A stretch of DNA of 18,740 nucleotides from CAYWFU01 sp964457585 (GCA_964457585.1 CAYWFU010000060.1:1-18740); one strand, 5' to 3'. Counted from the stretch's first letter, positions 1 through 8,509 are shown. Numbers and translations are program-made. Notes: generated from the sequence alone by a model not told the origin.

Positions 1-20
1 AGATATATTATTGTACATAG

Positions 21-246
21 AACTGGTCTAATCCAATCACACGCAAGACATTGCTTGAAAAGTTAGCCTCTGCCGGATATGACAGGGACGAATTAAATAC
101 TTTATAGAAATTGATTAACACTGAAAAAAGTGATTTGTTTGATATTCTTGAATATGTTTCAGGTTTTATTTTCTATCAAATTTACCAGAGAAGCAATACT
201 TGATTGGGTAATTAATTGCGGTAGATTTTGTAATGGCCTGAAGTGA
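21..246 (+). pseudogene. Remnant of type I restriction enzyme R subunit (HsdR) C-terminus
   Basis: Reading from position 21, the frame gives NPITRKTLLEKLASAGYDR at 30-86, then a TAG at 105, then KLINTEKSDLFDILEYVS at 108-161. After a frameshift near 178 a different frame gives KFTREAILDWVI (178-213). Together these follow the order of the conserved EcoEI_R_C-type C-terminal domain of HsdR proteins (NP.TR..LLEKL, INAEKSDLFDVLAYV, TREER). There is an in-frame stop, a second stop at 201 and a frame change, so no intact protein is made. The gene would extend left of the window, so only its 3' end is visible. The match rests on recalled family motifs; confidence is moderate that it is HsdR and high that this is broken coding sequence. 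Confidence 0.6.
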
Positions 247-349
247 AAATGACTATTGTATTTATAACCGCCATAGAAATACTTATTCTTTTATATATAA
301 TTTTATTTGATAGATAATCTAAAACTTGAAGTATAGGAATTTGAAAGCG

Positions 350-406
350 CCCAATGAATTGGGCAACTACAACATATTGCATTGTAGTTGCTCGATTTAT
401 CGAGCC
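350..406. repeat. Head-to-head pair of REP-like palindromes with GTAG heads
   Basis: Three hairpins abut. The first is GCCCAATGAATTGGGC at 350-365. The second is AACTACAA (366-373) pairing with TTGTAGTT (383-390). The third is GCTCGATTTATCGAGC at 391-406. Each half is a palindrome preceded, on one strand, by TTGTAGTT, so the tetranucleotide GTAG sits beside both palindromes (minus strand 368-371, plus strand 385-388). A GTAG/GTGG-type head next to a variable palindrome is the hallmark of REP elements mobilised by RAYT (IS200-like Y1) transposases, and two inverted units resemble a BIME. No transposase lies in the window. The rest of the gene-free stretch 247-550 holds only AT-rich sequence and the promoter at 467-495. 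Confidence 0.65.
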
Positions 407-466
407 TAATTTATAAATGTACCGTTTTTAAATAACCTTTAAATAATATAAATTATTCCTGCTTTC

Positions 467-495
467 TTGAAATATATGTAAATATAACTTAATAT
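467..495 (+). promoter_or_regulatory. Candidate sigma70-type promoter for the histidine kinase
   Basis: TTGAAA at 467-472 (5 of 6 to the -35 consensus) is followed after 17 nt by TAATAT at 490-495 (4 of 6 to the -10 consensus). It lies about 55 nt upstream of the kinase start. In such AT-rich DNA chance matches are common. Confidence 0.4.
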
Positions 496-550
496 TTATC
501 ATGGTATATAAAATTTATAGCTTAAAAAAAATGAAATTTAAGGGGAATTT

Positions 551-2494
551 ATGTCAGAGTTTTTTTTACAGAATATGGATATTATTTATTTTTTTTATGG
601 TTTGTCTTTTTTGCTTATGGGAATTGCTATTTTAATTCAACTTCCATTTCAAGAAAATAAAAGTATATATTTCCCAGAAGTTGGTGTTGTCTGGATGCTT
701 GGTGTTTTTGGTGTTTTACATGGTTTGCATGAATACTTCGAAATTTTAATAATTCTTAAAGAAGAACATGAATTTTTAAAAAACATTGATTGGATTTTAG
801 TATTTGCATCTTTTTTTTTCCTATTTATTTTTTCTCTTGAATTATATCGGATTATTTTAAATATAAAAAATCCAAAAACTATTTTAAATAATAACAATTT
901 TTTTTATGGAATAATTGGGATATATTCTTTGCTTGTTTTAGGAATCCCTTATCATTTTAGTAATAATTTTAATCAAACTATAAATATTTTCAGCAGATAC
1001 TTTTTTTGCTTGCCAAGTTCTCTATTAATTAGCAAGGATGCATTGCAATATTTTAAATATGATAAAGAAAAATTAAAAAAATTTAAGATAGATAAATATA
1101 TTCATGTTATTGGAATTAGTTTTCTTTTTTATGGAATAACATCTGGAATATTTGTGGAAAAAGCTGAATTTTTTCCTGCTAACATAATTAATAAGGAAAT
1201 TTTTTTCCAAATATTCGGGTTTCCTGTAATTACCTTGCGCATGATTAGCGCTTTTTTTATTGCATGGGCTATTTTTAATTTTTTAAGGATACTAAATCAG
1301 GAATATGCTCTAGAAATAAAATCGCTATTGATTGAAGCAAATTTAAATAGAGAAGAATTAAAAATTAAAACTAAACAATTAGAAGAAGCAAATAAAGTCA
1401 AAAATGATTTTATTGCAAGCGTTACTCATGAATTAAAAACACCGCTTAATTCTATTCTTGGTTTCTCAGAAATTTTATTGGATAAAAGTGCCGGACCTCT
1501 TAACGAAAAACAGATTGAATATTTAAAGAATATTGAAATAAGCGGTAAGCGATTGCTAAAAATGATTCTCTCAATCATAAATATTTCAAAAATTGGAGCT
1601 CACCATATTGATTTTATTATGTCTAATTTTTCTATTAAGGAAGTAATTAATCAGGCTGTTAATGGTATGCTGCCATTAATATCAAAGAAAAAAATTAAAT
1701 TTTCTGAAAAAATTGAAATATTAAATGAAATTATTATTGGAGATGTTCAAAAAGTCAGGCAAATAATTGATAATTTATTATCTAATGCTGTTAAGTTTAC
1801 ATCTGAAAACGGTAGAATAGAATTAAGAATTAAAGTACAAGATAAATTTTTTAAAAATAATATATACATAAAATATATTTTAATTGAAGTTGAGGATACC
1901 GGGATTGGAATCTCACCTGAGAACATTACAAAAATTTTTGAAAAATTTGTTCAAATTGATCATAATATTTCAGGATCTGGTCTTGGATTAGCTATCTGCA
2001 AAAAGTTTGTTGGATTTCATGGCGGTGAAATTGGAGTTAAAAGTGTCCCCGGAGCTGGTAGTACGTTCTACTTTACATTACCTATTATCAATGAAGTATA
2101 TGCTAATATTTATTTTCCGATTTTACAGTCAGTTATATCATATGAGAGAGAAAATATACCGCTTGTTTTTTGTAAGATAAAAAATCTGGATAATATTGGA
2201 GATGAAAAGAAACAAACAAATTATTTAAATTTAGTGGAGGAACAAATTAATTCCTTATTTAGAATGGATGAAGATAAAAAAATTTTTCACAGAAAACATG
2301 GTATTTTTTTAATACTTTTAAATATAGATTTTGATAAATGCGATTTAATAATAAAAAGAATTAATGAAAATATAAAAAAATCGTTTTCAATTAATGACTA
2401 TGATAATAAATTGGAATTAGAAATAAAAGTTTTATATTTTAAAGGGAAGAATCCGGAAGATATTTTGGCTGAATGTATGGAAATTTTGACATAG
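551..2494 (+). CDS. Membrane sensor histidine kinase with degenerate C-terminal GGDEF-like domain
   Basis: This 647-residue protein senses an unknown signal and should autophosphorylate and pass phosphate to a response regulator, most simply the one encoded just downstream. About seven hydrophobic segments lie between residues 9 and 250, followed by a short coiled linker. The HisKA box DFIASVTHELKTPLNS carries phosphoacceptor His293. The HATPase domain has the N box DNLLSNA (from 407), G1 box DTGIGIS (449-455) and G2 box GSGLGLA (475-481), so the kinase core looks intact. The last roughly 125 residues are extra and look like a GGDEF fold without its signature: HRKHGIF stands where R.GGDEF would be. 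AGGGGA seven nt before the ATG supports the start. Its stop codon lies inside the first copy of a 131-bp repeat. The signal is not predictable from sequence. Confidence 0.93.
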   Translation: MSEFFLQNMDIIYFFYGLSFLLMGIAILIQLPFQENKSIYFPEVGVVWMLGVFGVLHGLHEYFEILIILKEEHEFLKNIDWILVFASFFFLFIFSLELYRIILNIKNPKTILNNNNFFYGIIGIYSLLVLGIPYHFSNNFNQTINIFSRYFFCLPSSLLISKDALQYFKYDKEKLKKFKIDKYIHVIGISFLFYGITSGIFVEKAEFFPANIINKEIFFQIFGFPVITLRMISAFFIAWAIFNFLRILNQEYALEIKSLLIEANLNREELKIKTKQLEEANKVKNDFIASVTHELKTPLNSILGFSEILLDKSAGPLNEKQIEYLKNIEISGKRLLKMILSIINISKIGAHHIDFIMSNFSIKEVINQAVNGMLPLISKKKIKFSEKIEILNEIIIGDVQKVRQIIDNLLSNAVKFTSENGRIELRIKVQDKFFKNNIYIKYILIEVEDTGIGISPENITKIFEKFVQIDHNISGSGLGLAICKKFVGFHGGEIGVKSVPGAGSTFYFTLPIINEVYANIYFPILQSVISYERENIPLVFCKIKNLDNIGDEKKQTNYLNLVEEQINSLFRMDEDKKIFHRKHGIFLILLNIDFDKCDLIIKRINENIKKSFSINDYDNKLELEIKVLYFKGKNPEDILAECMEILT

Positions 2495-2620
2495 GAGATG
2501 GTATGAAAGATTGAGGTTGAGGTTAAGGTTGAGGAAAGATTTAGAGCATTATGTTGGTTTTTGGTTTTATTTTTTCCTTAACCTGTCCCTTAACCTTAAC
2601 CTGATTTATCGTAGGAGAAA
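2490..2620 (+). repeat. 131-bp intercistronic repeat, copy A1 (period-6 hairpin, carries SD)
   Basis: The element begins at the stop codon of the histidine kinase (TAG 2492-2494) and ends in TAGGAGAAA, the Shine-Dalgarno of the HD-GYP gene. Left arm: period-6 units GAGGTT (2513, 2519), AAGGTT (2525), GAGGAA (2531). Right arm: TTAACC (2578), TGTCCC (2584), TTAACC (2590, 2596). The arms can pair through many G-C, A-U and G-U pairs around an AT-rich loop. The reverse complement of 17620-17750 aligns to it over its whole length without gaps, with 11 mismatches in 131. Both copies have the same orientation relative to their host transcripts. Confidence 0.9.
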
Positions 2621-2623
2621 GAT

Positions 2624-3604
2624 ATGGATTTTAGTCCATTGTTTCTTTTAATTAAACCTAAAATATTAATAGTAGACGATGAAGATATGAATATTAAACT
2701 ACTTGAAGCTATTTTATTTGATAAAGGTTATGAGATAATTGTTGCTCATGATGGATTGGAAGCGCTTGAAAAAATTTTTCAAATTCCTTTTGATCTTATT
2801 CTGCTGGATATACGGTTACCTAAACTTAATGGACTTGATGTCTGCCGACAGGTAAAAGCAAATGAAAAAACTCGATTAATACCGATTATTCTTATATCTG
2901 CTCTTGATGAACTGGTAGATAAAATAATGGGAATAGATGCCGGAGCAGAAGAATATATGGTAAAACCTATTGAAAAAATCGAACTTCTGGCAAAAATTAA
3001 ACATTTAATAAAAGTTAAACGTTTGAATGATCATCTTGAAAGTGTTGAAAATGTTATTCTCACTCTCGCACGTACAGTTGAAGAAAGAGACGCATATACA
3101 AAAGGGCATGCTGATCGTGTTGCAAATTATGCTTATAATCTGGCAAAGGAGATTCATTTATCAGATGAAGAATTAGAAATTATTAAAAAGGGTGGAATTT
3201 TGCATGATATTGGTAAAATAGGAATTAGAGATTCAGTTCTTAACAAACCCGGAAAATTAACTGATGAAGAGTTTGAAATAATAAAAGAACATCCAGCTAG
3301 AGGTTATGGAATATGTTTAGCATTGGAAAAAACAATGGCTGGAATTTTGCCAATTGTACGTCATCATCATGAAAAATTGGATGGAAGCGGGTATCCTGAT
3401 GGTTTAAAAGGACAACAGATTAATACGCATGTGCGTATTATGTCTATTGGAGATGTTTTTGATGCATTAGTTACAGATAGACCTTACCGCACAGGTATGT
3501 CTGTTGAGAAAGCATATCAGATTATGAGAGAAGAAGCAAATAAGGGATGGTGGGATAAGGATTTATTAGAAAAATTCATTAAAATGCAGGGGAATAAAAA
3601 ATAG
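2624..3604 (+). CDS. Response regulator with HD-GYP domain (RpfG-like c-di-GMP phosphodiesterase)
   Basis: The 326-residue protein joins an N-terminal receiver domain (about 12-130) to a C-terminal HD-GYP domain (about 155-320). The receiver has the acidic pair D18/D19, phosphoacceptor D62 in LLDIRLP, the Ser of ILISA and the Lys of YMVKP. The HD-GYP domain keeps HADRVA, GGILHDIGKIG, HHHEKLDGSGYPDGL and SIGDVFDALVTDRPYR, so metal-binding and catalytic residues appear intact. The family hydrolyses c-di-GMP to pGpG/GMP. It lies 129 nt behind a histidine kinase on the same strand, with the spacer filled by repeat A1, which also provides its AGGAGA Shine-Dalgarno. Phosphorylation by that kinase is inferred from adjacency. 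No DNA-binding domain is present, so output is probably through c-di-GMP. Confidence 0.95.
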   Translation: MDFSPLFLLIKPKILIVDDEDMNIKLLEAILFDKGYEIIVAHDGLEALEKIFQIPFDLILLDIRLPKLNGLDVCRQVKANEKTRLIPIILISALDELVDKIMGIDAGAEEYMVKPIEKIELLAKIKHLIKVKRLNDHLESVENVILTLARTVEERDAYTKGHADRVANYAYNLAKEIHLSDEELEIIKKGGILHDIGKIGIRDSVLNKPGKLTDEEFEIIKEHPARGYGICLALEKTMAGILPIVRHHHEKLDGSGYPDGLKGQQINTHVRIMSIGDVFDALVTDRPYRTGMSVEKAYQIMREEANKGWWDKDLLEKFIKMQGNKK

Positions 3605-3619
3605 ATTTTTATGTTCTAT

Positions 3620-3654
3620 CATACTGTCGCACTACCGCACTATAGCACTGTATG
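3620..3654. repeat. Period-8 repeat/hairpin between convergent genes
   Basis: Four exact-register 8-nt units run ACTGTCGC (3623), ACTACCGC (3631), ACTATAGC (3639), ACTGTATG (3647), sharing ACT and mostly GC. The ends pair (CATAC with GTATG, continuing imperfectly into GTCGC/GCAC), giving a small stem. It fills most of the 53-nt gap between two convergent stop codons. No U-run follows on either strand, so it is not a textbook intrinsic terminator, though it could block or end readthrough. Confidence 0.55.
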
Positions 3655-3657
3655 AGA

Positions 3658-4884
3658 TTAGTTTTTACAACAACGAAATCCAAGGTCAGAATAGTATAAA
3701 GTAGGATTAAGCCCAAATTTGCTTGTACATTGTGTATCTTCATGTCCGCTATCCCAGAAACCGCCGTAATATATAGCTCCCGGTTTATCTGTCCATTCCC
3801 ATACATTACCACTCATATCATAAACACCATAATCACTTACACAATCAGGATACATTCCAGCCGGAGACGGACCTTTTTCCCAGCGCATAAAAGTACGGCA
3901 TTTATGCGGCAAAAATTCGTTCCCATATGGATAAGTTAAATTATTTGGTCCACTGCAAGCTAACTCCCATTCATCTGCTTTACATAAACGTTTTCCTTGT
4001 TGTTCACATAATTTTACTGCAGTAGTCCAATTTACATTAATTAATGGATATGCTCCTTTTTCATTAGGATATTCATATTTATCTATGCAAAATTTTCCTT
4101 CAACTTCAACCATGTTTACAGGACATCTGTAAACTACAACTTTGATTTCATCTATACCGCTTGCTAATTTATTATCCAGAACACGAAATACAGCATTATA
4201 AGTTTTTGCTTCAGTATAAATATAAGATGCTTTACCATCTATTGATGAACTCCAATCAAATGTTCCATTACCATCAAAATCCCATTCATATTTAATAATT
4301 TTACCATCCCTGTCTTTTCCTGAACCATTAAAAATTACAGGGGTATTTACAGTTGTTGTTATATCATTGCCTGCATCGCCAATAGGAATAAGATTTCCAG
4401 TTAATTCATCAATGTTCAAAGCTTCTATATCATATAATTTTTCTTTATCTTCAGGTATTGCTACTTTTACAGAAATAGCATATATTGATTCATTACCATT
4501 AGGTAAAATACCTGTAACAGTATAATAATATATTTCTCCTTCGAAAACATTATGATCAGTAAAGGTTGCGTCTTTCACTATTTCAGAATTAATTTGCATG
4601 AATAGTTCATTTTCTTTAAAACTTCTATAAATATTATATCCGCCTTTATATAGTTTTACATCAGGAAGCTCATTCCAAAAAATATGAATACTTTTATCTA
4701 ATTCATTGAATGTAGCGCGTAAATTTTCAGGTGGATACTGTAAAGTGATATTTCTTGGAGTTATTGATTCAGGTTTTGTATATGCAAGAGGTGTTCTTGG
4801 ACCCGGGATAGATGCACAACCTGTTAAATAATATATGGATATAATCATTGCAAAAAAACAAATAAACTTTTTCATAATTACCAT
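3658..4884 (-). CDS. Lipoprotein with Fn3-like, PKD and formylglycine-generating-enzyme-like (SUMF1) domains
   Basis: The protein has 408 residues. A signal peptide with lipobox LTGC (Cys23) predicts a lipid-anchored envelope protein. Residues about 52-142 look like a fibronectin-III-type beta sandwich. Residues 165-253 form a PKD domain (DRDGKIIKYEWDFDGNG, then a Y.Y.EAKTYNAVFRV-type ending). Residues 254-408 are FGE-sulfatase/SUMF1-like (FCIDKYEYPN, RLCKADEWELACSG, YGVYDMSGNVWEWTD, DLGFRCC). The last domain is short for the family, and only one Cys (in QCTSKFG) stands in the region where aerobic formylglycine-generating enzymes have their copper-binding cysteines, so enzymatic activity is doubtful and a binding or structural role is as likely. 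The start is uncertain: ATG at 4884 or ATG at 4875 (MKKFICFF), which gives a tidier signal peptide. Neither has a strong Shine-Dalgarno. Confidence 0.88.
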   Translation of the reverse strand: MVIMKKFICFFAMIISIYYLTGCASIPGPRTPLAYTKPESITPRNITLQYPPENLRATFNELDKSIHIFWNELPDVKLYKGGYNIYRSFKENELFMQINSEIVKDATFTDHNVFEGEIYYYTVTGILPNGNESIYAISVKVAIPEDKEKLYDIEALNIDELTGNLIPIGDAGNDITTTVNTPVIFNGSGKDRDGKIIKYEWDFDGNGTFDWSSSIDGKASYIYTEAKTYNAVFRVLDNKLASGIDEIKVVVYRCPVNMVEVEGKFCIDKYEYPNEKGAYPLINVNWTTAVKLCEQQGKRLCKADEWELACSGPNNLTYPYGNEFLPHKCRTFMRWEKGPSPAGMYPDCVSDYGVYDMSGNVWEWTDKPGAIYYGGFWDSGHEDTQCTSKFGLNPTLYYSDLGFRCCKN

Positions 4885-4908
4885 TTTATGTTATCTTAAT
4901 TTATAAGA

Positions 4909-4938
4909 TTAAATATATTTTGTTTTGTATGTTATAAT
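4909..4938 (+). promoter_or_regulatory. Candidate promoter for the spermidine-synthase-like gene
   Basis: A perfect TATAAT at 4933-4938 lies 18 nt after TTAAAT (4909-4914), a weak -35 with 3 of 6 matches. It sits in the 109-nt divergent intergenic region, about 55 nt before the ATG at 4994. The promoter for the opposite gene must lie in the same stretch but is not obvious. Confidence 0.35.
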
Positions 4939-4993
4939 ATAAAAATCTAAAAAAGTCAATAATCTTATTTATTTTAAAAAATCGGGAGTATAA

Positions 4994-7423
4994 ATGTTTA
5001 AAGAAAGAAAATTTTTTTTATATACAGGAATTTTTTTAATTACATTAAGCACACTCATTTATGAAATTTTATTAACCCGGATACTTTCAGTTTTAATGTA
5101 TTACAATTTTGTTTCAGCAATTATTGCACTGGCTCTATTTGGTTTATCAATAAGCAGTATATATGTATATATTCATCAGGATAAATATTTAAAAGAAGAT
5201 ATTCCTGAAAAAATTGCTTATTTTAGCAAACTTTTAGTTTTTTCTGTATTCACTATTTTTCTTGTATTGATATTTTTTAGACTTTTCCCTGAAATAATTG
5301 AAAGATTTCTATCTATATTTCAACCTGTTGATATAGATAATGAGTATTTATTGGGGAATAAACTAATCGATAATATTGCTATTTTTATTACCACATCAGT
5401 ATTTTTTATTCTTATCACAATCCCTTTCTTTTTAAATGGCATGTGCATCACTTTAATAATGTTAAATTTTTCTCAGGATATTAGTTTTATATATTTTAGT
5501 GACTTAATTGGTGCAGGACTGGGATGTATTTTAGTAATACCAATAATCAATTTATTCGGAGCACCTTCAGCAATAATAATAACAGCAATTCTAATTTTAT
5601 TGGCAACAATAAGTTTTTTGTGGTGGCAAAATGAACCTAAGACATTTTCTAACTTATTATTAATATTAGCTATATTTTTATCAATTGCATTATTGAATTC
5701 ATATTTTAAATTTATAGATATAGATTTTATCCATGGTAAATTTTCGGATGATATCATTTATTCTGATTGGGATGCATTATCACGTGTGGCAGTCTATCCT
5801 CTGGAAGATGAACTCTCAAATGAATCTGAATCCAAAAAAGCAGATGAAGAAGAAAAAATTCCACAGAGAATGGGTATTGCAATTAATGAAACCGGTTATA
5901 CTGCTATGGTAGAATTTAAAAATGATTTTTCTCAATTGGATTATTTATCAAAAATGATAAATTTTCTTGTATTTCATTTACAACAGGATCAGGAAGTGCT
6001 CTTAATCGGTCCTGGCGGCGGGGAAGATATCCTTGCGGGATTATATTTTAAAAATAAAAAAATTACAGCAGTAGAGATAAATGGATTATTGGTTGATATT
6101 GTTAATAAAAAATTTGCGCCATTCAGCGGATCTCCTTATAGTTTGCCTAAAGTAGAAACATATATTGATAATGCCAGAAGTTTTATTAAAACAACAGATC
6201 AGAAATATGATATTATCAGCGCATCTTTAGTATATGAATGGTTTCATCCTTCAGGCGGAGCTTTTGCATTAAGCGAGAGTCATTTATATACAATTGAAGC
6301 TTTTGAAGATTATTTTTCTCATTTAAATTCTGATGGTATTCTGTCAATTTCAAGATTTAGTTTTGAAAGCCGCACTTTAAGATTAGTAGCATTAGCATTA
6401 GAAGCTTTCAAGAAATTAAAAATAGAAAATCCGGAAAATCATATTTTTATTGCTGATGATAATTTTGGATTTGCCACATTCTTATTCAAAAAATCTCCTT
6501 TTACTCAGAATGAATTATCGATTTTAAATACAGAATGCAATAGAAATAATTTTACAATTACATATATGCCGGATTCATCAAATCAAAACATCAAAAAGGA
6601 TTCAATTTATTTTAATTTAATTTATGCCAAAAATTATCAGGAATTTTATGAAAAATATTCTTATGATATTTCACCGCCATATGACGATAAACCTTTTCTG
6701 AATTACATGGTAAAACCAAAAGATCTGTTTTTATCATTTCATAAAATACCTATTAAAGAAGTAAATGAAAAAACAATTTATCTTTTGAGATGGATTTTAA
6801 TTTTGTCTCTGATTTTGATTATAGTTTTAATTATTTATCCTCAGAAATTTATTAATATTTTAGATTTTAATAGACAAAAATCATTATACCCGATTTTTTA
6901 TTTTATGTTTATAGGATTTGGATTTATGATGATAGAAATTACTGCAATACGCAAATTCAGTTTATTGCTGGGGAATCCAATATATTCACTGGCTATTGTT
7001 TTATTTTCAATACTGAGTTTTAGCGGATTAGGAAGTTTTTTTACTAAAAAGATTACTGATAATAATATAAAAAAGTGGATATTTATAGCTATTGGATGTA
7101 TCTGTACTATTTCTTCAGTCTTAATATTTCTTCCGTATATTTCAGAACCTTTATTCAGATTCCCTTTATGGATTAGAATTATTAGCTGTTCAATTATACT
7201 ATTCCCGCTAGGTATATTTCTTGGAATGCCTTTACCAATAGGAATTAAACATATTGAAAAAAAATTAATTCCATGGGTTTTTAGTATTAATGGTGCTGCA
7301 TCAGTAGCAGGTTCAATTTCAGCATTTATTTTAGCAATGAATTTTGGATTTAATTTAGTGCTTATACTTGCGATTGTATCATATATTGCCAGTTTGATAT
7401 TATATTTTAGAATTGCCAGATAG
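4994..7423 (+). CDS. Polytopic membrane protein with embedded spermidine-synthase-like domain
   Basis: The 809-residue protein has an N-terminal block of about seven to eight transmembrane segments (5-260), a soluble Rossmann-type domain (about 290-590) and a C-terminal block of about six segments (600-805). The soluble part carries LLIGPGGGEDILAG (G339-E344-D345) followed by ITAVEIN and DNARSFIKTTDQKYDII. This is the order of motifs in spermidine synthase/SAM-binding folds: glycine loop, acidic ribose-binding residue, then the strand-5 D.I. The N-terminal YEILLTRILSVLMYYNF is characteristic of the membrane-fused spermine/spermidine-synthase-like family. The C-terminal GMPLPIGIKHIEK and NGAASVAGS motifs recur in the same family. 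Substrate and product are unknown; aminopropyl transfer is not established for these proteins. GGGAG before ATG supports the start. It appears monocistronic, since a new promoter candidate follows. Confidence 0.85.
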   Translation: MFKERKFFLYTGIFLITLSTLIYEILLTRILSVLMYYNFVSAIIALALFGLSISSIYVYIHQDKYLKEDIPEKIAYFSKLLVFSVFTIFLVLIFFRLFPEIIERFLSIFQPVDIDNEYLLGNKLIDNIAIFITTSVFFILITIPFFLNGMCITLIMLNFSQDISFIYFSDLIGAGLGCILVIPIINLFGAPSAIIITAILILLATISFLWWQNEPKTFSNLLLILAIFLSIALLNSYFKFIDIDFIHGKFSDDIIYSDWDALSRVAVYPLEDELSNESESKKADEEEKIPQRMGIAINETGYTAMVEFKNDFSQLDYLSKMINFLVFHLQQDQEVLLIGPGGGEDILAGLYFKNKKITAVEINGLLVDIVNKKFAPFSGSPYSLPKVETYIDNARSFIKTTDQKYDIISASLVYEWFHPSGGAFALSESHLYTIEAFEDYFSHLNSDGILSISRFSFESRTLRLVALALEAFKKLKIENPENHIFIADDNFGFATFLFKKSPFTQNELSILNTECNRNNFTITYMPDSSNQNIKKDSIYFNLIYAKNYQEFYEKYSYDISPPYDDKPFLNYMVKPKDLFLSFHKIPIKEVNEKTIYLLRWILILSLILIIVLIIYPQKFINILDFNRQKSLYPIFYFMFIGFGFMMIEITAIRKFSLLLGNPIYSLAIVLFSILSFSGLGSFFTKKITDNNIKKWIFIAIGCICTISSVLIFLPYISEPLFRFPLWIRIISCSIILFPLGIFLGMPLPIGIKHIEKKLIPWVFSINGAASVAGSISAFILAMNFGFNLVLILAIVSYIASLILYFRIAR

Positions 7424-7457
7424 GTTTAGATTTATTTTTTTTGTATTATTGACAATT

Positions 7458-7486
7458 TTCAAACAAAGTGTTAATTATATTATAAT
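7458..7486 (+). promoter_or_regulatory. Candidate promoter for the cyclase-KS gene set
   Basis: TTCAAA (7458-7463) and TATAAT (7481-7486) are separated by 17 nt, with a perfect -10 and a 4-of-6 -35. A TTGACA at 7449-7454 is a better -35 hexamer but is 26 nt away, too far to pair with this -10. The site would start transcription near 7493, ahead of the four same-strand genes that run to 12232. Confidence 0.4.
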
Positions 7487-7569
7487 AGCTTTTAAATGTA
7501 CAATACCAAATCATGTGTGTCACCACTATTGAATGTGAATTATTAACTTCAAATGGGAATTTAATCAAT

Positions 7570-8463
7570 ATGAAGAAAAAAATTTTTATTGATTTAAGTG
7601 TTCCTATTAAAAATTCAAAAAAAGAGTCGATTGTTATTTCTCCAATAAACCACAAAAAAGGTGCTTTTTTGCTAGGATTAGGCACTCTTCTTATGGAAAG
7701 CCATAGTAATCTGGAATTAATCAAGAATATTTTCCTCTATCTTATTGGTAAAAAGAAATTAAATGCTTCTGATTTCCCTCATGAAATTGGACTTGCATGG
7801 GAAAATTTTAGGGCAGATACTCATTCTGGTACGCACTTAGATGCACCATGGCATTTTGGCCCTTTTTCCGGTAATCAATCCAGTAAAACAATTGATGAAA
7901 TTCCATTGGAATGGTGTTTTCAAAATGGAGTTGTAATTGATTTAAGGTATAAAAAGCCCGGTTCATATATTTTTTCCTCAGATATTCAAGTGGCACTTAA
8001 AAATATGCAATATACTTTAAAACCTCTGGATATTGTACTTCTAATGACCGGATGTGATAAATATTACGATGATAGAAATTATACTTTAATGCAACCCGGA
8101 ATGAGTGAAGAAGCAACTTTATGGTTGTTAGATCAGGGGATAAAAATTATTGGAATAGATGCTTTTGGTTTTGATCGTCCATGGCCGGTTATGCGGGATG
8201 ATTATAAAACTACCGGGGATAATCAACATCTATGGCCTGGACATTTAGCCGGAAGGAAAAAGGAATATTGTCACATAGAAAAACTTACTAATCTTGATAA
8301 AATACCTTTAAGTTTTGGTTTTAATGTTATTTGCTTCCCAATAAAAATAGAAAAAGCCAGCGCTGGATGGATAAGACCAGTAGCAATAATTGAGATGGAA
8401 GATAGTGTCAGAGAGTCAGAGAATCAGAGTGTCAGAATAAAATCAAAAATTCCTTTGCTCTGA
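7570..8463 (+). CDS. Cyclase-family metal-dependent hydrolase (kynurenine formamidase-like)
   Basis: From the ATG at 7570 the protein has 297 residues and begins MKKKIFIDLSVPI, the usual N-terminus of this family. The signature HxGTHxDxPxH is intact as HSGTHLDAPWH (H85, H89, D91, H95) and would bind the metal. Other family-like stretches are TIDEIPLEWCF, QPGMSEEATLWLLDQG, IGIDAFGFDRPW and ASAGWIRPVAI. Members include arylformamidases and isatin hydrolases, and the family was first noted in antibiotic clusters. The frame is open up to an ATG at 7513, but those 19 extra residues lack a Shine-Dalgarno and a family match, so 7570 is preferred with modest certainty. The last 19 residues (from Ser279) are encoded by a hairpin repeat at 8404-8491 and probably replace or extend the ancestral end. 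The substrate is unknown; the downstream context suggests a role in a biosynthetic set. Confidence 0.85.
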   Translation: MKKKIFIDLSVPIKNSKKESIVISPINHKKGAFLLGLGTLLMESHSNLELIKNIFLYLIGKKKLNASDFPHEIGLAWENFRADTHSGTHLDAPWHFGPFSGNQSSKTIDEIPLEWCFQNGVVIDLRYKKPGSYIFSSDIQVALKNMQYTLKPLDIVLLMTGCDKYYDDRNYTLMQPGMSEEATLWLLDQGIKIIGIDAFGFDRPWPVMRDDYKTTGDNQHLWPGHLAGRKKEYCHIEKLTNLDKIPLSFGFNVICFPIKIEKASAGWIRPVAIIEMEDSVRESENQSVRIKSKIPLL

Positions 8464-8491
8464 CTCTTTGATACTCTGACTCTCTGACACT
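8404..8491. repeat. Period-8 hairpin element spanning a stop codon
   Basis: Left arm 8404-8436 has 8-nt units GTGTCAGA (8405), GAGTCAGA (8413), GAATCAGA (8421) and GTGTCAGA (8429). The right arm 8459-8491 is its inverted copy, with 3 mismatches in 33, around a 22-nt loop (8437-8458). The stop codon of the upstream gene (TGA 8461-8463) lies within the right arm, and the Shine-Dalgarno of the next gene follows 8 nt later. Its sequence is unrelated to the 131-bp element, but the plan is the same: tandem units, loop, inverted tandem units. Confidence 0.9.
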
Positions 8492-8509
8492 TATACATGA
8501 GGAAGATAA

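Noticed and set aside
3730..3939. Open frame opposite the FGE-like lipoprotein
   Set aside because: Antisense to a well-supported domain; no SD or family similarity.
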